Positions 42,668 through 50,964 of a stretch of 64,000 nucleotides of DNA are shown one piece after another. Under the pieces are notes generated by a model, which had not been told where the DNA came from, ran no database searches, and saw only the letters and a list, made by a program, of their open reading frames with translations. How positions within the stretch are numbered: position 1 is the first letter of the stretch; each line of letters starts with the position of its first letter. The DNA lies in assembly GCF_014698335.1 (NCBI RefSeq), contig NZ_JACJSV010000012.1, positions 1 through 64,000 of the forward strand. Reading direction: 5' to 3'. Both the position numbers and the translations under genes were made by a program. The stretch comes from Microcystis viridis FACHB-1342. GTDB taxonomy: Bacteria > Cyanobacteriota > Cyanobacteriia > Cyanobacteriales > Microcystaceae.

Positions 42668-43711
42668 TTAAGATTTACCAGCTTTAGTCAGAATTTTATC
42701 GAACAAGGCTCCATCTTCAAAGAATTGTTTTTGTACCTTATCCCAACCGCCTAAATCCTGCACGGTAAAGAGATTTTTTATCTGAGGAAATTTACTCTCA
42801 AACTCTTTAACTATCGTCGGTTCAACGGGACGAAACCCCACCTTAGCAAATTCTCTTTGGGCTGCGGGAGTAAATAAAAACTGCACAAAAGCCTCGGCCA
42901 CTTTTCTCGTACCTTTTTTATCCACATTGGCATCAACAACCGCCACGGGATTATCAATAGAAATATTATAATCAGTGGGAACAGTGTAGGACAACTTCTC
43001 GCCTTTTTGGTTAGCGAGAATCATCTCATTTTCGTAATTAATCAGCACATTTCCCTGGCCTTGTTTAAAAAATACATCACTAGATTCGCGAGCATCTCTA
43101 GGTAAAACTGGCGCATTTTTAAACACTTTTTCGACAAAAGTTTGCGCTGCTTGTTCACTGCCTCCCGCTTGCGTCACCGAACCCCAAAGAGCGAGAAAAT
43201 TCCAGCGCGCTCCGCCAGAAGTCTTGGGATTAGCAGTAATAACTTTAATATTATCCTTGGCTAAATCTGACCATTGATTAATTTTAATATTGGCATCACG
43301 AGGAACAAAAGCCACTACAGATTTATGAACAATAGAGTCATTGGGTGCTTCTTTTTCCCAACCGGGTTGAATTAATCCCGCTTGCTCAATTTTCTTGGTA
43401 TCCAAAGCTAAAGCCAACGCTACCACATCCGCTTCTAAACCATCGATAACGGCACGAGTTTGGGAACCGGAACCGCCATAACTCTGTTCAAAAGTGACTT
43501 TTTGCCCCGTTTTTTGTTGCCATTCCTCGACAAATTTGGGAATGATTTTTTCGTAGGCACTTTGGGTGACAGCATAGGAAACAAGTGTCACAGTCACGGG
43601 TTTTTGGCTGTCATTGCCGCTATTGGTGGGGGATGAGGTACAAGATGCCAGCATTCCTCCCGTCAGGACAGTTGCCATGAGTAGGGATAAACAAGACTGG
43701 GATGACTGCAT
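42668..43711 (-). CDS. sbpA: Sulfate-binding lipoprotein of the ABC transporter
   Basis: A 347-residue periplasmic solute-binding protein. The N terminus ends in a lipobox (GGMLASC), so the protein should be anchored as a lipoprotein. Family markers include VTLVSYAVTQSAYEKIIPKF, FEQSYGGSGSQTRAVIDGLE, TANPKTSGGARWNFLALWGS and VLPRDARESSDVF, all around the sulfate site. It is the first gene of the operon. The 170-bp region upstream is shared with the divergent cysR-like regulator. Confidence 0.95.
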   Translation of the reverse strand: MQSSQSCLSLLMATVLTGGMLASCTSSPTNSGNDSQKPVTVTLVSYAVTQSAYEKIIPKFVEEWQQKTGQKVTFEQSYGGSGSQTRAVIDGLEADVVALALALDTKKIEQAGLIQPGWEKEAPNDSIVHKSVVAFVPRDANIKINQWSDLAKDNIKVITANPKTSGGARWNFLALWGSVTQAGGSEQAAQTFVEKVFKNAPVLPRDARESSDVFFKQGQGNVLINYENEMILANQKGEKLSYTVPTDYNISIDNPVAVVDANVDKKGTRKVAEAFVQFLFTPAAQREFAKVGFRPVEPTIVKEFESKFPQIKNLFTVQDLGGWDKVQKQFFEDGALFDKILTKAGKS

Positions 43712-43881
43712 CGGCGGCGCTCCTAAGCTTTACTCTGAGGTTGTATCTGTTTTCAGGTCTGCTTTAATCCTACAGCACAGGAAATAAAATTTCAATACAT
43801 TTATAAAACAAATTGGGAATAAGGCGATAACAAGGGAAACTGTGAGAAGATAAAATCAGTGCTACATCTAGGTTTGAGACT

Positions 43882-44661
43882 ATGGGCAAGAGCGTCAAGG
43901 CCAAAAAAACAACCCTCCTACAACAACTGATTAACCAGAGTTTTCTCTTTCGCGGACTAGAGGAAGCTTGGTTAAGTCAGTATCTCGATGCCGACAATCT
44001 CAAGTTAGAGACGCTATTTTCCAATCGTCCCGTCTATACGGCTTTTCTACCCGATGAATTTCTAGATGTTTTGTATGTGATTTTGAATGAGGGTGTAATC
44101 GTCGTCCGCAGCACCCCCCTCGACCGGATTATTGCCATTACCTACCCCGGTGGCTGTTTTGGTATGAGGAGTTTACCCTTTAGTTATGGTTTAGCCAGTC
44201 GCGCTTTTCCCTGTTTGGTGGAATCCTATAAAACTACCCACGTCCTGAAAATTCCCTTATCGGCGCTAGAAAAGATTTACAACGATAACGAAAGTTTTCG
44301 TCAACGGTACTGTTTTTTATTTGAATTACAGCAAAAATTCGAGTATCATTTGCTTAATTGCAGTAGCTATCCACCCCAAGCTGTAGCCACTTTACTGAGA
44401 GCTTTAATCTATCAAGAAAGAGAATTAGGCAGTCAACCAGATGCCGAAAATATCTATACTTTTGATTTATCCGTCGATGTGATTGCTCGCGCTTGTCAAC
44501 TCAATCAACGCACCGTCGAACAGGTATTAAAAGGATTGCAAAACGTGGGATTAATTGCCTCAGAATCGACGGGGGATTTAATTCGGGTACTGGATGCCGA
44601 GGGTTTAAAAGAAGTTTACAGTGCCACCAGAGATAAAGTTAATTGGTGGCCCCTAAGATAA
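43882..44661 (+). CDS. CysR-like Crp/Fnr-family regulator
   Basis: A 259-residue Crp/Fnr-type transcription factor. The N-terminal cyclic-nucleotide-type beta roll (FLDVLYVILNEGVIVVRSTP, YPGGCFGMRSLPFSYG) is followed by a C-terminal winged HTH (DLSVDVIARACQLNQRTVEQ, VLKGLQNVGLIASES). It is divergent from sbpA and beside the whole cys transport operon, the position of CysR, the sulfur-limitation regulator known in Synechococcus. I therefore infer that it controls sulfate uptake. The typical cAMP-binding Arg/Ser motif is not evident, so the ligand may differ. Confidence 0.8.
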   Translation: MGKSVKAKKTTLLQQLINQSFLFRGLEEAWLSQYLDADNLKLETLFSNRPVYTAFLPDEFLDVLYVILNEGVIVVRSTPLDRIIAITYPGGCFGMRSLPFSYGLASRAFPCLVESYKTTHVLKIPLSALEKIYNDNESFRQRYCFLFELQQKFEYHLLNCSSYPPQAVATLLRALIYQERELGSQPDAENIYTFDLSVDVIARACQLNQRTVEQVLKGLQNVGLIASESTGDLIRVLDAEGLKEVYSATRDKVNWWPLR

Positions 44662-44680
44662 GTAGGTTTGGCCTTATTTA

Positions 44681-45358
44681 TTATTGCCATTGACAGCGCT
44701 TTAAGGCATCTTCGGCAGCCGCTTTGGTGGCATCCTGTTTCCGTTTGCCTTTACCTGTACCATAGAGAAGGTTATTAACCCGCACTTCGGCAGTAAATTC
44801 CCTAGCGTGGGGGGGGCCAGTAACATCAATGATCGCATATTCTGGATTAGAGGCGAAATTGGCCAGCGCCCACTGTTGAAAGAGATTTTTGGCATCGATA
44901 AAAGATGGCGATTCCGATTGTTGAGAGACTAAATGAGAGGCAACAGGGATAAAAAGCCCGTGCAGATAGTTTTTAACCGCATTTAACCCCGAATCTAGAT
45001 AATAAGCCCCAATTATCGCTTCAAAAGTGTCCGCTAATAGGGTAGGATTTGATCGCCCCCGATCTTTAATTGCTCCCTTGCCTAAACGCATTAACTCCCC
45101 CAGGCCGATTTCAATGCCTAATTGCGCTAATTGTTCTTCTTTGACCAAATTTGACCGCAAACGGGTTAATTCGGCCTCGTTCATGGCGGGATATTTTTGA
45201 TACAATAGTTCGCCCACCAAAAAAGCCAAAATCGCATCGCCTAAAAATTCTAGGCGCTCGTTATTTTCCGTCAATTCCGACTGTTCATTGACATAGGAAC
45301 GATGGGTTAAAGCTTGGGTGAGAAGGAGAGCATTTTGAAAAGGAGGCAAACAAGACAT
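44681..45358 (-). CDS. rnc: Ribonuclease III
   Basis: Cuts double-stranded RNA in rRNA processing and mRNA decay. From the ATG at 45358 the protein has 225-226 residues, the usual length. The signature NERLEFLGDAIL is at 33-44, LADTFEAIIGAYYLD supplies the second acidic cluster, and the C-terminal dsRNA-binding domain is DAKNLFQQWALANFASNPEY to KRKQDATKAAAEDALKR. A longer in-frame extension to 45553 overlaps the divergent membrane protein gene and looks non-coding, so the shorter start is used. Confidence 0.95.
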   Translation of the reverse strand: MSCLPPFQNALLLTQALTHRSYVNEQSELTENNERLEFLGDAILAFLVGELLYQKYPAMNEAELTRLRSNLVKEEQLAQLGIEIGLGELMRLGKGAIKDRGRSNPTLLADTFEAIIGAYYLDSGLNAVKNYLHGLFIPVASHLVSQQSESPSFIDAKNLFQQWALANFASNPEYAIIDVTGPPHAREFTAEVRVNNLLYGTGKGKRKQDATKAAAEDALKRCQWQ

Positions 45359-45416
45359 TACAGAAATGATCAAGTCAAGAGCATTTCTTATCTTAATCCG
45401 ACCCCACCTCGAATAG

Positions 45417-45971
45417 ATGAGACGAACGATCCTTTTTTTACTGTTTTTTCCGGCTAGTTTAGGCATAATCTCCCAAATCTTCTCACCGGAAAACCTATCC
45501 GCTGCTATTCTTGCCCTAGGTATCCTGGGGATGTGTATGGAACAGGCACGCATGGCGGCGGTGGACTTGGCAGAAATTGCCCAATTTCAGCAAAAAACCA
45601 GCGATCCTCGCCTCGATCGCTTTTTTATCGTCACAGTTAGTACAATTGTTTTAGAATTATCGGGCTTTTATGTGGCTGCCCTCTCGATAGGATGGGGAGC
45701 TTTAATAGTTTTAGTCAGTCAAATTTGGTTTCAATGTTTAGCCAAGATTCAACTGCAGCCAAGCACAGAAAAAATTATTGACCATGGCATAAGGCCACGT
45801 TTACCCATCTTACTCGCTGACGGAATCGGCATAATCTTCGTGGCTTTCTGGTTAGCCAAAATCGCTCCCCTAATTATGGCCATAACTTTAACGACAATGT
45901 TATTAATCTACGGCTCTATTAAGTATAGACCTCTGGCAAAAATCAAAAATCTTCCCTTAGTTGAGGAGTAA
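45417..45971 (+). CDS. Conserved membrane protein
   Basis: A 184-residue protein with four hydrophobic segments (ILFLLFFPASLGIISQIF, LGFYVAALSIGWGALIVLVS-like and two near 150-172) and a cytoplasmic stretch with EQARMAAVDLAEIAQFQQ. The family, which I believe to be cyanobacterial, has no assigned role. It diverges from rnc with 58 bp between starts. The last codons (RPLAKIKN) fall in a 26-bp stretch also found, with one mismatch, at 19543-19568, so the C terminus may lie in a dispersed repeat. Confidence 0.65.
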   Translation: MRRTILFLLFFPASLGIISQIFSPENLSAAILALGILGMCMEQARMAAVDLAEIAQFQQKTSDPRLDRFFIVTVSTIVLELSGFYVAALSIGWGALIVLVSQIWFQCLAKIQLQPSTEKIIDHGIRPRLPILLADGIGIIFVAFWLAKIAPLIMAITLTTMLLIYGSIKYRPLAKIKNLPLVEE

Positions 45972-46030
45972 GTAGCCAGTATTCGGTCGTCAGGAGAATC
46001 AAGAATGAGCTTTAATCAACTAAATTCTCT

Positions 46031-46092
46031 ACTTAGAGATTTTATGCCTATTTTTCTCATTTTTGAACTCTCAAAAATTAATTATCCAAGAA
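46031..46092. repeat. Dispersed repeat D, copy 2
   Basis: Nearly identical to 20683-20757, sharing TTTTTCTCATTTTTGAACTC and TCAAAAATTAATTATCCAAG. It directly precedes an orphan coding fragment, as copy 1 does. Confidence 0.6.
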
Positions 46093-46104
46093 CTCTCCTG
46101 TAGT

Positions 46105-46223
46105 CCCTCGAAATTACCGCAGAAATCGAGTGCCTTAATCAACCCGACAAAAAGTTAATTTTAGAGAGAATTCCCCCAGATGAAACCATTACCCATTATT
46201 TTATCAGTAGTCCAGACGCAGGA
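46105..46223 (+). pseudogene. Internal coding fragment trapped between two repeats
   Basis: An open frame with protein-like composition (LEITAEIECLNQPDKKLILE, then RIPPDETITHYFISSPDAG) has neither a start nor a stop of its own. It begins after dispersed repeat D and ends exactly where the GGCTCTCTTA element starts. It looks like the surviving middle of a gene whose two ends were removed. The parent gene is not recognised. Confidence 0.35.
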
Positions 46224-46370
46224 GGCTCTCTTAGGTTTGGTGGGTAAAATGTATTCTAAGATATAGTCCTGCTGGCGAGGGAGTGGAAGGAACCACTCCA
46301 GACACAGAGGACACGAAGATTGATCGCTTCTATAGTAAGTTAAACTGACCACACAAAGAATAAGAGAGCC
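46224..46370. mobile_element. ISL3-like miniature element, copy 2 (inverted)
   Basis: A 147-bp element with 10-bp perfect inverted ends GGCTCTCTTA / TAAGAGAGCC. In reverse orientation it matches 7506-7650 along almost all its length. No target duplication is visible, consistent with the flanking deletions described for the coding fragment to its left. Confidence 0.7.
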
Positions 46371-46408
46371 GTACCCCGAATGAGGTATTCTGTGAAGTTA
46401 GATCAAAT

Positions 46409-46440
46409 AGTGATGGAATTCAGACTTGAATTCCATCACT
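46409..46440. other. Strong hairpin upstream of tnpB
   Basis: A perfect 13-bp stem (AGTGATGGAATTC / GAATTCCATCACT) with a 6-nt loop. A related palindrome lies at 38948-38975 at the end of the IS30 remnant. It may be a transposon end. A second small hairpin (CCGTCGTTCTACGACGG) near 46499-46515 is closer to tnpB and is a better candidate for the left end of the IS200/IS605-type element. Confidence 0.45.
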
Positions 46441-46568
46441 GTTATATGCTGGTCGGCTTCAAGGGTCTCGGTTTCATCGAAAATTTGGGTCTGAAACCCC
46501 GTCGTTCTACGACGGCTTTACTGTTAAATATGAGCATCGTTTACGAAATATATGCTAAAATGTGAGGT

Positions 46569-47682
46569 ATGGAAAAAGCCTATTCGTTTCGATTTTACCC
46601 CACACCCGAACAAGAGTCGCTATTGCAGCGCACTTTGGGCTGTGTAAGATTAGTTTACAATAAAGCTCTCCATCTCAGAACACAAGCTTGGTACGAAAAG
46701 CAAGAAAGAGTAGGCTACGCTCAAACTTCTTCAATGCTAACCGATTGGAAAAAGCAAGAAGAATTAGACTTTTTAAACGAAGTTAGCTGTGTACCTTTAC
46801 AACAAGGGTTAAGACATTTACAAACAGCTTTCACTAACTTCTTTGCTGGTCGTACTAAGTATCCTAACTTTAAGAAAAAACATCAGGGAGGAAGTGCCGA
46901 ATTTACCAAATCTGCTTTTAAATTTAAAGACAGACAAATCTATTTAGCTAAATGCACAGAACCTTTACCTATTCGATGGTCAAGACAAATACCAGAAAGC
47001 TGTGAACCAAGCACAGTAACAGTCAGATTACATCCTTCTGGACGTTGGCATATTTCAATTAGATTTGATGACCTAACAATTAAGCCTTTATCAGTAACAG
47101 ATAAAGCCATTGGAATTGACTTAGGAATTAGTAGCCTTGTGATTACCAGCGATGGTGACAAAGTATCTAATCCCAAGCACTTTAAAAAGCATTATCGGAG
47201 ACTGCGAAAAGCGCAAAAAAATCTTTCTAGAAAACAGAAAGGCTCAAAAAATCGGGAAAAAGCGAGAATCAAAGTAGCCAGAATTCACGCTCAAATCACC
47301 GATAGTAGAAAAGACCATTTACATAAGCTAACCACTCAATTAGTTCGTGAAAACCAAACGATTGTGGTTGAGAATTTAGCCGTCAAGAATATGGTCAAAA
47401 ACCCGAAATTATCTCAGGCAATATCTGATGTAAGCTGGGGAGAAATAACCCGACAATTAGCCTATAAATGCCGTTGGTATGGGAGAAATTACATCGGAAT
47501 AGATAGATGGTTTCCTAGCTCAAAAAGGTGTAGTAATTGCGGGTATATTGCCCTTGAAAATGCCGTTAAATGTTCGAGAATGGGATTGTCCAGACTGTGG
47601 GACGCACCATGACCGAGATATTAACGCCAGTAAAAATATTTTGGCCGCAGGGCTTGCGGTGTCAGTCTGTAGAGCAACCTGA
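46569..47682 (+). pseudogene. TnpB (IS200/IS605 type), frameshifted in the zinc ribbon
   Basis: TnpB is the RNA-guided nuclease of IS200/IS605 elements and an ancestor of Cas12. The open part starts MEKAYSFRFYPTPEQESLLQ and carries RuvC-I GIDLGISSLVITSDG and RuvC-II VVENLAVKNMVKN. After CSNCGYI (47530-47549) an extra base shifts the frame. The remaining zinc-ribbon cysteines and RuvC-III motif, [20 protein letters not shown], lie in another frame that ends at 47682. The catalytic third acidic residue is thus lost. No tnpA transposase is nearby. The region to about 47800 with CACCGTCC/GGCGGTG hairpin is the expected right end and guide-RNA scaffold. Confidence 0.85.
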
Positions 47683-47800
47683 TGACCAGAACAGAGTAAA
47701 TCTGTTAAGGCAGGTGCGAAAAATCCTTCGGGAAAGAAGCAGAAACCTAAATCGTGAGGTTTGGGAATCACCGTCCGTTTACGGCGGTGAGGATGTCAAG
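47683..47800 (+). ncRNA. Probable reRNA (omega RNA) scaffold and right end of the tnpB element
   Basis: In IS200/IS605 elements the 3' end of tnpB overlaps a structured RNA that ends at the element's right boundary and takes its guide from flanking DNA. Here the sequence ends with a hairpin in CACCGTCCGTTTACGGCGGTG followed by AGGATGTCAAG. The boundary near 47800 and the RNA itself are inferred from position and the hairpin. Confidence 0.4.
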
Positions 47801-47903
47801 AGCCTTCAAGCCGACATTTTAGGTAAAGACTTTCAGGGTGTTTTGCTTGACGACTCAAATGGACTTGCTATCGGAACAATAAAAGCTTAACTTTCTGTGC
47901 GCG

Positions 47904-49247
47904 ATGCTAAATAACAAACTACAACTTCTGTTAACCAGGGTAGGCCCATGGGCCGTTGCTGGTCTGCTCGGCGGTTTGATCGGCTCTCTGGCTGCGGTAC
48001 TGCTGACTGAGGCAATTAAGCAAACCCTGAGAATTGCCTCTGACCTAGGTAACTTTTGGCTACTGCTGCTGCCGCTGGTGGGCGTTACCTTAGCAGTGCT
48101 AGTCCTGTTTGGACTGGGTAAGGGCCAACCTGTGCAGACCTTAGCTCCCCGCGAGGCCACTGCCTCTGGCCGCTGGGGTTCTCTCATGGCCTGGTACTCC
48201 TTCCCCCATGACATTGCTCGCGCCGACCTGACCGGTGACGTGGTGAACGCATCCGGCGCCGAAGAGCGCTTCCCCTGGAATCTAGCCCCCTTGCGCGCCC
48301 TGGCCATCCTCTCCACCGTTGGACTGGGTGCGCCCATGGGAACAGAATCACCGGCGGCTCATATTGGCGTGGCGACGGGAACCTGGTTGGGTAGCATAAA
48401 TCCAGCCCTGCGTCAACTGGTGCGGCCTCTGGCCATCGGTGGCGGTGCGGCCAGTGTTTCTGCCCTGATGGGAATCCCTCTGGTGGGCAGCTTTTTTATG
48501 TTTGAGTTGAGTCAGCGACGCCAGGTTCCGATCACCCCGGAGCGGGCAGCGGCGATGTTAGCCGGGGGACTGGTGGGATGGGGAGTCAACGCTGCCTTTA
48601 AGCTGCAACTGATCCGGCTGGTGGTGCCGCAGGTTGCCCCGACTGACTTCTGGGATGCGGTGGGTGCCACTTTATCGATCGGAGCGATCGCTGGCATGAT
48701 TACAGCCCTCACCGGTGAGGCGATCTACTGGGCCAGAGGCTTGCGGGACAGGCCTGGCACTCGTCTCCTCATTGGTGGCCTGATGATGCTGTTCTTGGCG
48801 ATCGTGATCGGACGGGTGGCGACTCCGGCAGCGGCTTTTGGGCCGGGGGGAGCTGCTATCGTCTGGGCCGAAAACATTAAAACAACTCCTTACCATCTGT
48901 TAGCGGTAGCTCTGCTCCGGGCCGCGGCCACCACCGCTGCGGTTTTAGCCGGGGGCTGTGGCGGCGTGTTTGTCCCTTTTCTGGCGATCGGCGACCTCAG
49001 TGGCCGGGTGTTCGCCACCACCTTTGAGATTTCGGGGGATCTGGCGGGTGCGGCGGGGGCAGCGGCCGGTATTGCTGGTGGCTATCGCCTACCTTTGACT
49101 GCCGTAGCGATGGTGCTGGGGGTGGGGGGGCCGGGGGCAGCCCAGCTAACCTGCCTTGCTACAGTGGTGGTTGCTGCCCTTTCGGGATTGGTGGCCGCAC
49201 GGGCAGCCAATCAACTTTCTAGTTCCCTCCGGGCAATGATCCGCTAG
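47904..49247 (+). CDS. CLC-family chloride channel/transporter
   Basis: A 447-residue membrane protein of the CLC family. The anion-selectivity motifs are divergent but recognisable: GAPMGTESPAAHIG in place of G-R-E-G-P, keeping the gating glutamate, and GGCGGVFVPFLAIGD for GGxFxPxLxIG. About ten hydrophobic helices are visible. The gene is strikingly GC-rich compared with its neighbours, which suggests horizontal acquisition. It begins about 100 bp after the right end of the broken tnpB element. Start at ATG 47904. Whether it is a channel or H+ exchanger cannot be decided. Confidence 0.85.
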   Translation: MLNNKLQLLLTRVGPWAVAGLLGGLIGSLAAVLLTEAIKQTLRIASDLGNFWLLLLPLVGVTLAVLVLFGLGKGQPVQTLAPREATASGRWGSLMAWYSFPHDIARADLTGDVVNASGAEERFPWNLAPLRALAILSTVGLGAPMGTESPAAHIGVATGTWLGSINPALRQLVRPLAIGGGAASVSALMGIPLVGSFFMFELSQRRQVPITPERAAAMLAGGLVGWGVNAAFKLQLIRLVVPQVAPTDFWDAVGATLSIGAIAGMITALTGEAIYWARGLRDRPGTRLLIGGLMMLFLAIVIGRVATPAAAFGPGGAAIVWAENIKTTPYHLLAVALLRAAATTAAVLAGGCGGVFVPFLAIGDLSGRVFATTFEISGDLAGAAGAAAGIAGGYRLPLTAVAMVLGVGGPGAAQLTCLATVVVAALSGLVAARAANQLSSSLRAMIR

Positions 49248-49387
49248 AAGCCACGGTCAGGGGAATTACTGTGATATCTAGAGGGTGCAAGTTCTTTGCG
49301 CCCCTAATTTTGGGATTGTTGTCTAACGCAATCTACCAGATCAGCGATCGCACTCAACTTAATATCAACAGACTTTCTGTTTCACTA

Positions 49388-50029
49388 TCAAAAATCAAAT
49401 ATACACAACTCTGTGGGATTGCTTCCGTCATCTTCTAATTTCAGAATGTCTTGATATTCCCTAAATTTATTGCCAATAATAGAATAGGTTTGTTCAGGAA
49501 GTAAAATTTTTATTCTCATAAAACTATTGCTATAATTACTCCAGAAAAGCTGGCGATTTATAAGTTGCTTTTCATCATTATTTCCAAGGTATATATTATT
49601 GACAATTAAGTTCACTAAGTCTCGAAAATTGTTATAATTAATAGCTCCTATTAAATTTCTAAAGTTTTGCCTAGCTACTAGAGAAATAAGAGCTTGTTTC
49701 TGATGATTGTTATAATTATTTTTTAGCCATGAAACTAATAGTGGAAATTTAATAGCAATATCTATCGAAAGATTACTTAAAATAAAATCAACCGAAGAAG
49801 CTTGTTCTCTCTCTGGCATTTGATCAAGGCAACGCAATAACCAATCAACGGTATCGCTATTTACTTGATTGCTCTTGATAAAGTACGGAGAAATTTCTGA
49901 AATATATTCGCTAAAAATTGGGATAGGCGGTAGTGTATATTTATCTCTATTTACTAATTCACTAGGCGTTAAGTTTCGATACTGTTGCAATTGAAAAAAC
50001 GGCAAGGGTAATCCAATGAAATAGATCAT
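49388..50029 (-). CDS. Hypothetical protein, possible EH-signature domain
   Basis: A 213-residue AT-rich gene product, MIYFIGLPLPFFQLQQYRNL at the start. The segments NYNNFRDLVNLIVNNIYLG and NRQLFWSNYSNSFMRIKILL resemble the 'EH signature' domain seen in ZorC-like defence proteins. The protein ends abruptly after PTELCIFDF, where I would expect the domain to continue, so it may be truncated. This assignment is from remembered sequence pattern and is uncertain. Composition differs strongly from the GC-rich CLC gene beside it. Transposon fragments lie upstream. Confidence 0.45.
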   Translation of the reverse strand: MIYFIGLPLPFFQLQQYRNLTPSELVNRDKYTLPPIPIFSEYISEISPYFIKSNQVNSDTVDWLLRCLDQMPEREQASSVDFILSNLSIDIAIKFPLLVSWLKNNYNNHQKQALISLVARQNFRNLIGAINYNNFRDLVNLIVNNIYLGNNDEKQLINRQLFWSNYSNSFMRIKILLPEQTYSIIGNKFREYQDILKLEDDGSNPTELCIFDF

Positions 50030-50246
50030 TGTCCCAAATAATGTTGAAGATCGTTAAAAATGACTGCATTGTGTTAGGTTACTCAAATATTTGTAGGTAG
50101 ATTACTGCTTTACTTTGGTACAAATTGTACTTGACAAACGACACGGAGTATAGAGTGCCAGCTTGACAACCTTTGAGTCGGTCTCGGAGACACTCAATGG
50201 GTTAACCTAAGAATGAACAGCGGTCGGCATTCCCCAGTTAGTTATT

Positions 50247-50383
50247 ATGGCAAAAGGCTTTGGTCAGCTAGTTTTGACCCGCCAGCAGCAACAAGAAGCA
50301 AAGCTCTTGAGAAAGATTGTTCTTCAGCATTTTCAGCATTTGCCAGACCCCAGAGTCAGCCGCAAAAAAGACTATACCTATAA
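50247..50383 (+). pseudogene. N-terminal fragment of an ISAs1-type transposase
   Basis: The frame MAKGFGQLVLTRQQQQEAKL, LLRKIVLQHFQHLPDPRVSR, KKDYTYK is typical of the start of ISAs1-family transposases ('LPDPR' box). After about 45 residues it runs into the end of the opposite-strand DUF6887 gene, so only the N terminus survives. The 217 bp upstream (50030-50246) shows no gene. Confidence 0.6.
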
Positions 50384-50575
50384 AGTCCCTTCAATTTTAC
50401 GGCGAATCACCTCCTCCATTTGACGTAAACCCTCCTCCGTACTAGGGAAATTATACCTGATCGCATTCGGATCACGACGACTCATCAACGCCCGCAAAGC
50501 CTCATCATCCTCACGGTGTTGTAGAACATAGGCTCTGAGAGTGGACTTGCTCATTTCGTTAAAATTAGGCTTCAT
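50378..50575 (-). CDS. DUF6887-like small protein
   Basis: A 65-residue protein starting MKPNFNEMSKSTLRAYVLQH, followed by REDDEALRALMSRRD and a charged helical C terminus. It matches the cyanobacterial DUF6887 pattern, found directly after DUF6888 genes. The ATG at 50575 overlaps the end of the upstream gene by 11 bp, so the two are coupled. The pair resembles toxin-antitoxin layouts, but no activity is known to me. Confidence 0.7.
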   Translation of the reverse strand: MKPNFNEMSKSTLRAYVLQHREDDEALRALMSRRDPNAIRYNFPSTEEGLRQMEEVIRRKIEGTL

Positions 50576-50777
50576 TTGGCAAAAACTCCCAATTTCTATC
50601 GGCATAAATAATCAATTCAATGTCTTCACCTGCCAAGATATAAATTTCGCCCCGTAACGGGTCAAATCGGAATAAAACAATGTCCCGAAATCCATCCGAG
50701 AGACTTTGGCAAAGCTCAACCGACTTAATAGCTTGCTGTGTGGTTAACGAAAACAACTTACCTCCAAATGATAACAC
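50565..50777 (-). CDS. DUF6888-like small protein
   Basis: A 70-residue protein containing QAIKSVELCQSLSDGFRDIV, LFRFDPLRGEIYILAGEDIE and LIIYADRNWEFL, the pattern of cyanobacterial DUF6888. The first in-frame start is a GTG at 50777; no ATG is available, so the start is uncertain. It precedes the DUF6887 gene with an 11-bp overlap. Function unknown. Confidence 0.65.
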   Translation of the reverse strand: MLSFGGKLFSLTTQQAIKSVELCQSLSDGFRDIVLFRFDPLRGEIYILAGEDIELIIYADRNWEFLPNEA

Positions 50778-50964
50778 CTTTTCAGTTTACTCTAATTACC
50801 CTCAACTCTCACAAGCCCACTCATTAGTAAATTCTCAAAAAGTGCTGGTAGAAAAGCCATAGCCTAGTACCTAGGCGGTCAAACAGCCTAAGTAATACCA
50901 AATCCGCCTTGGAAAGTAAAGTAACAAATTAAGAATAAGTAAGCCAATGATAGTTGGTCAAGTT

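Noticed and set aside
47570-47890. 106-codon ORF after the tnpB frame
   Set aside because: The real continuation of TnpB ([20 protein letters not shown]) is in a different frame; this ORF only overlaps the scaffold RNA region.
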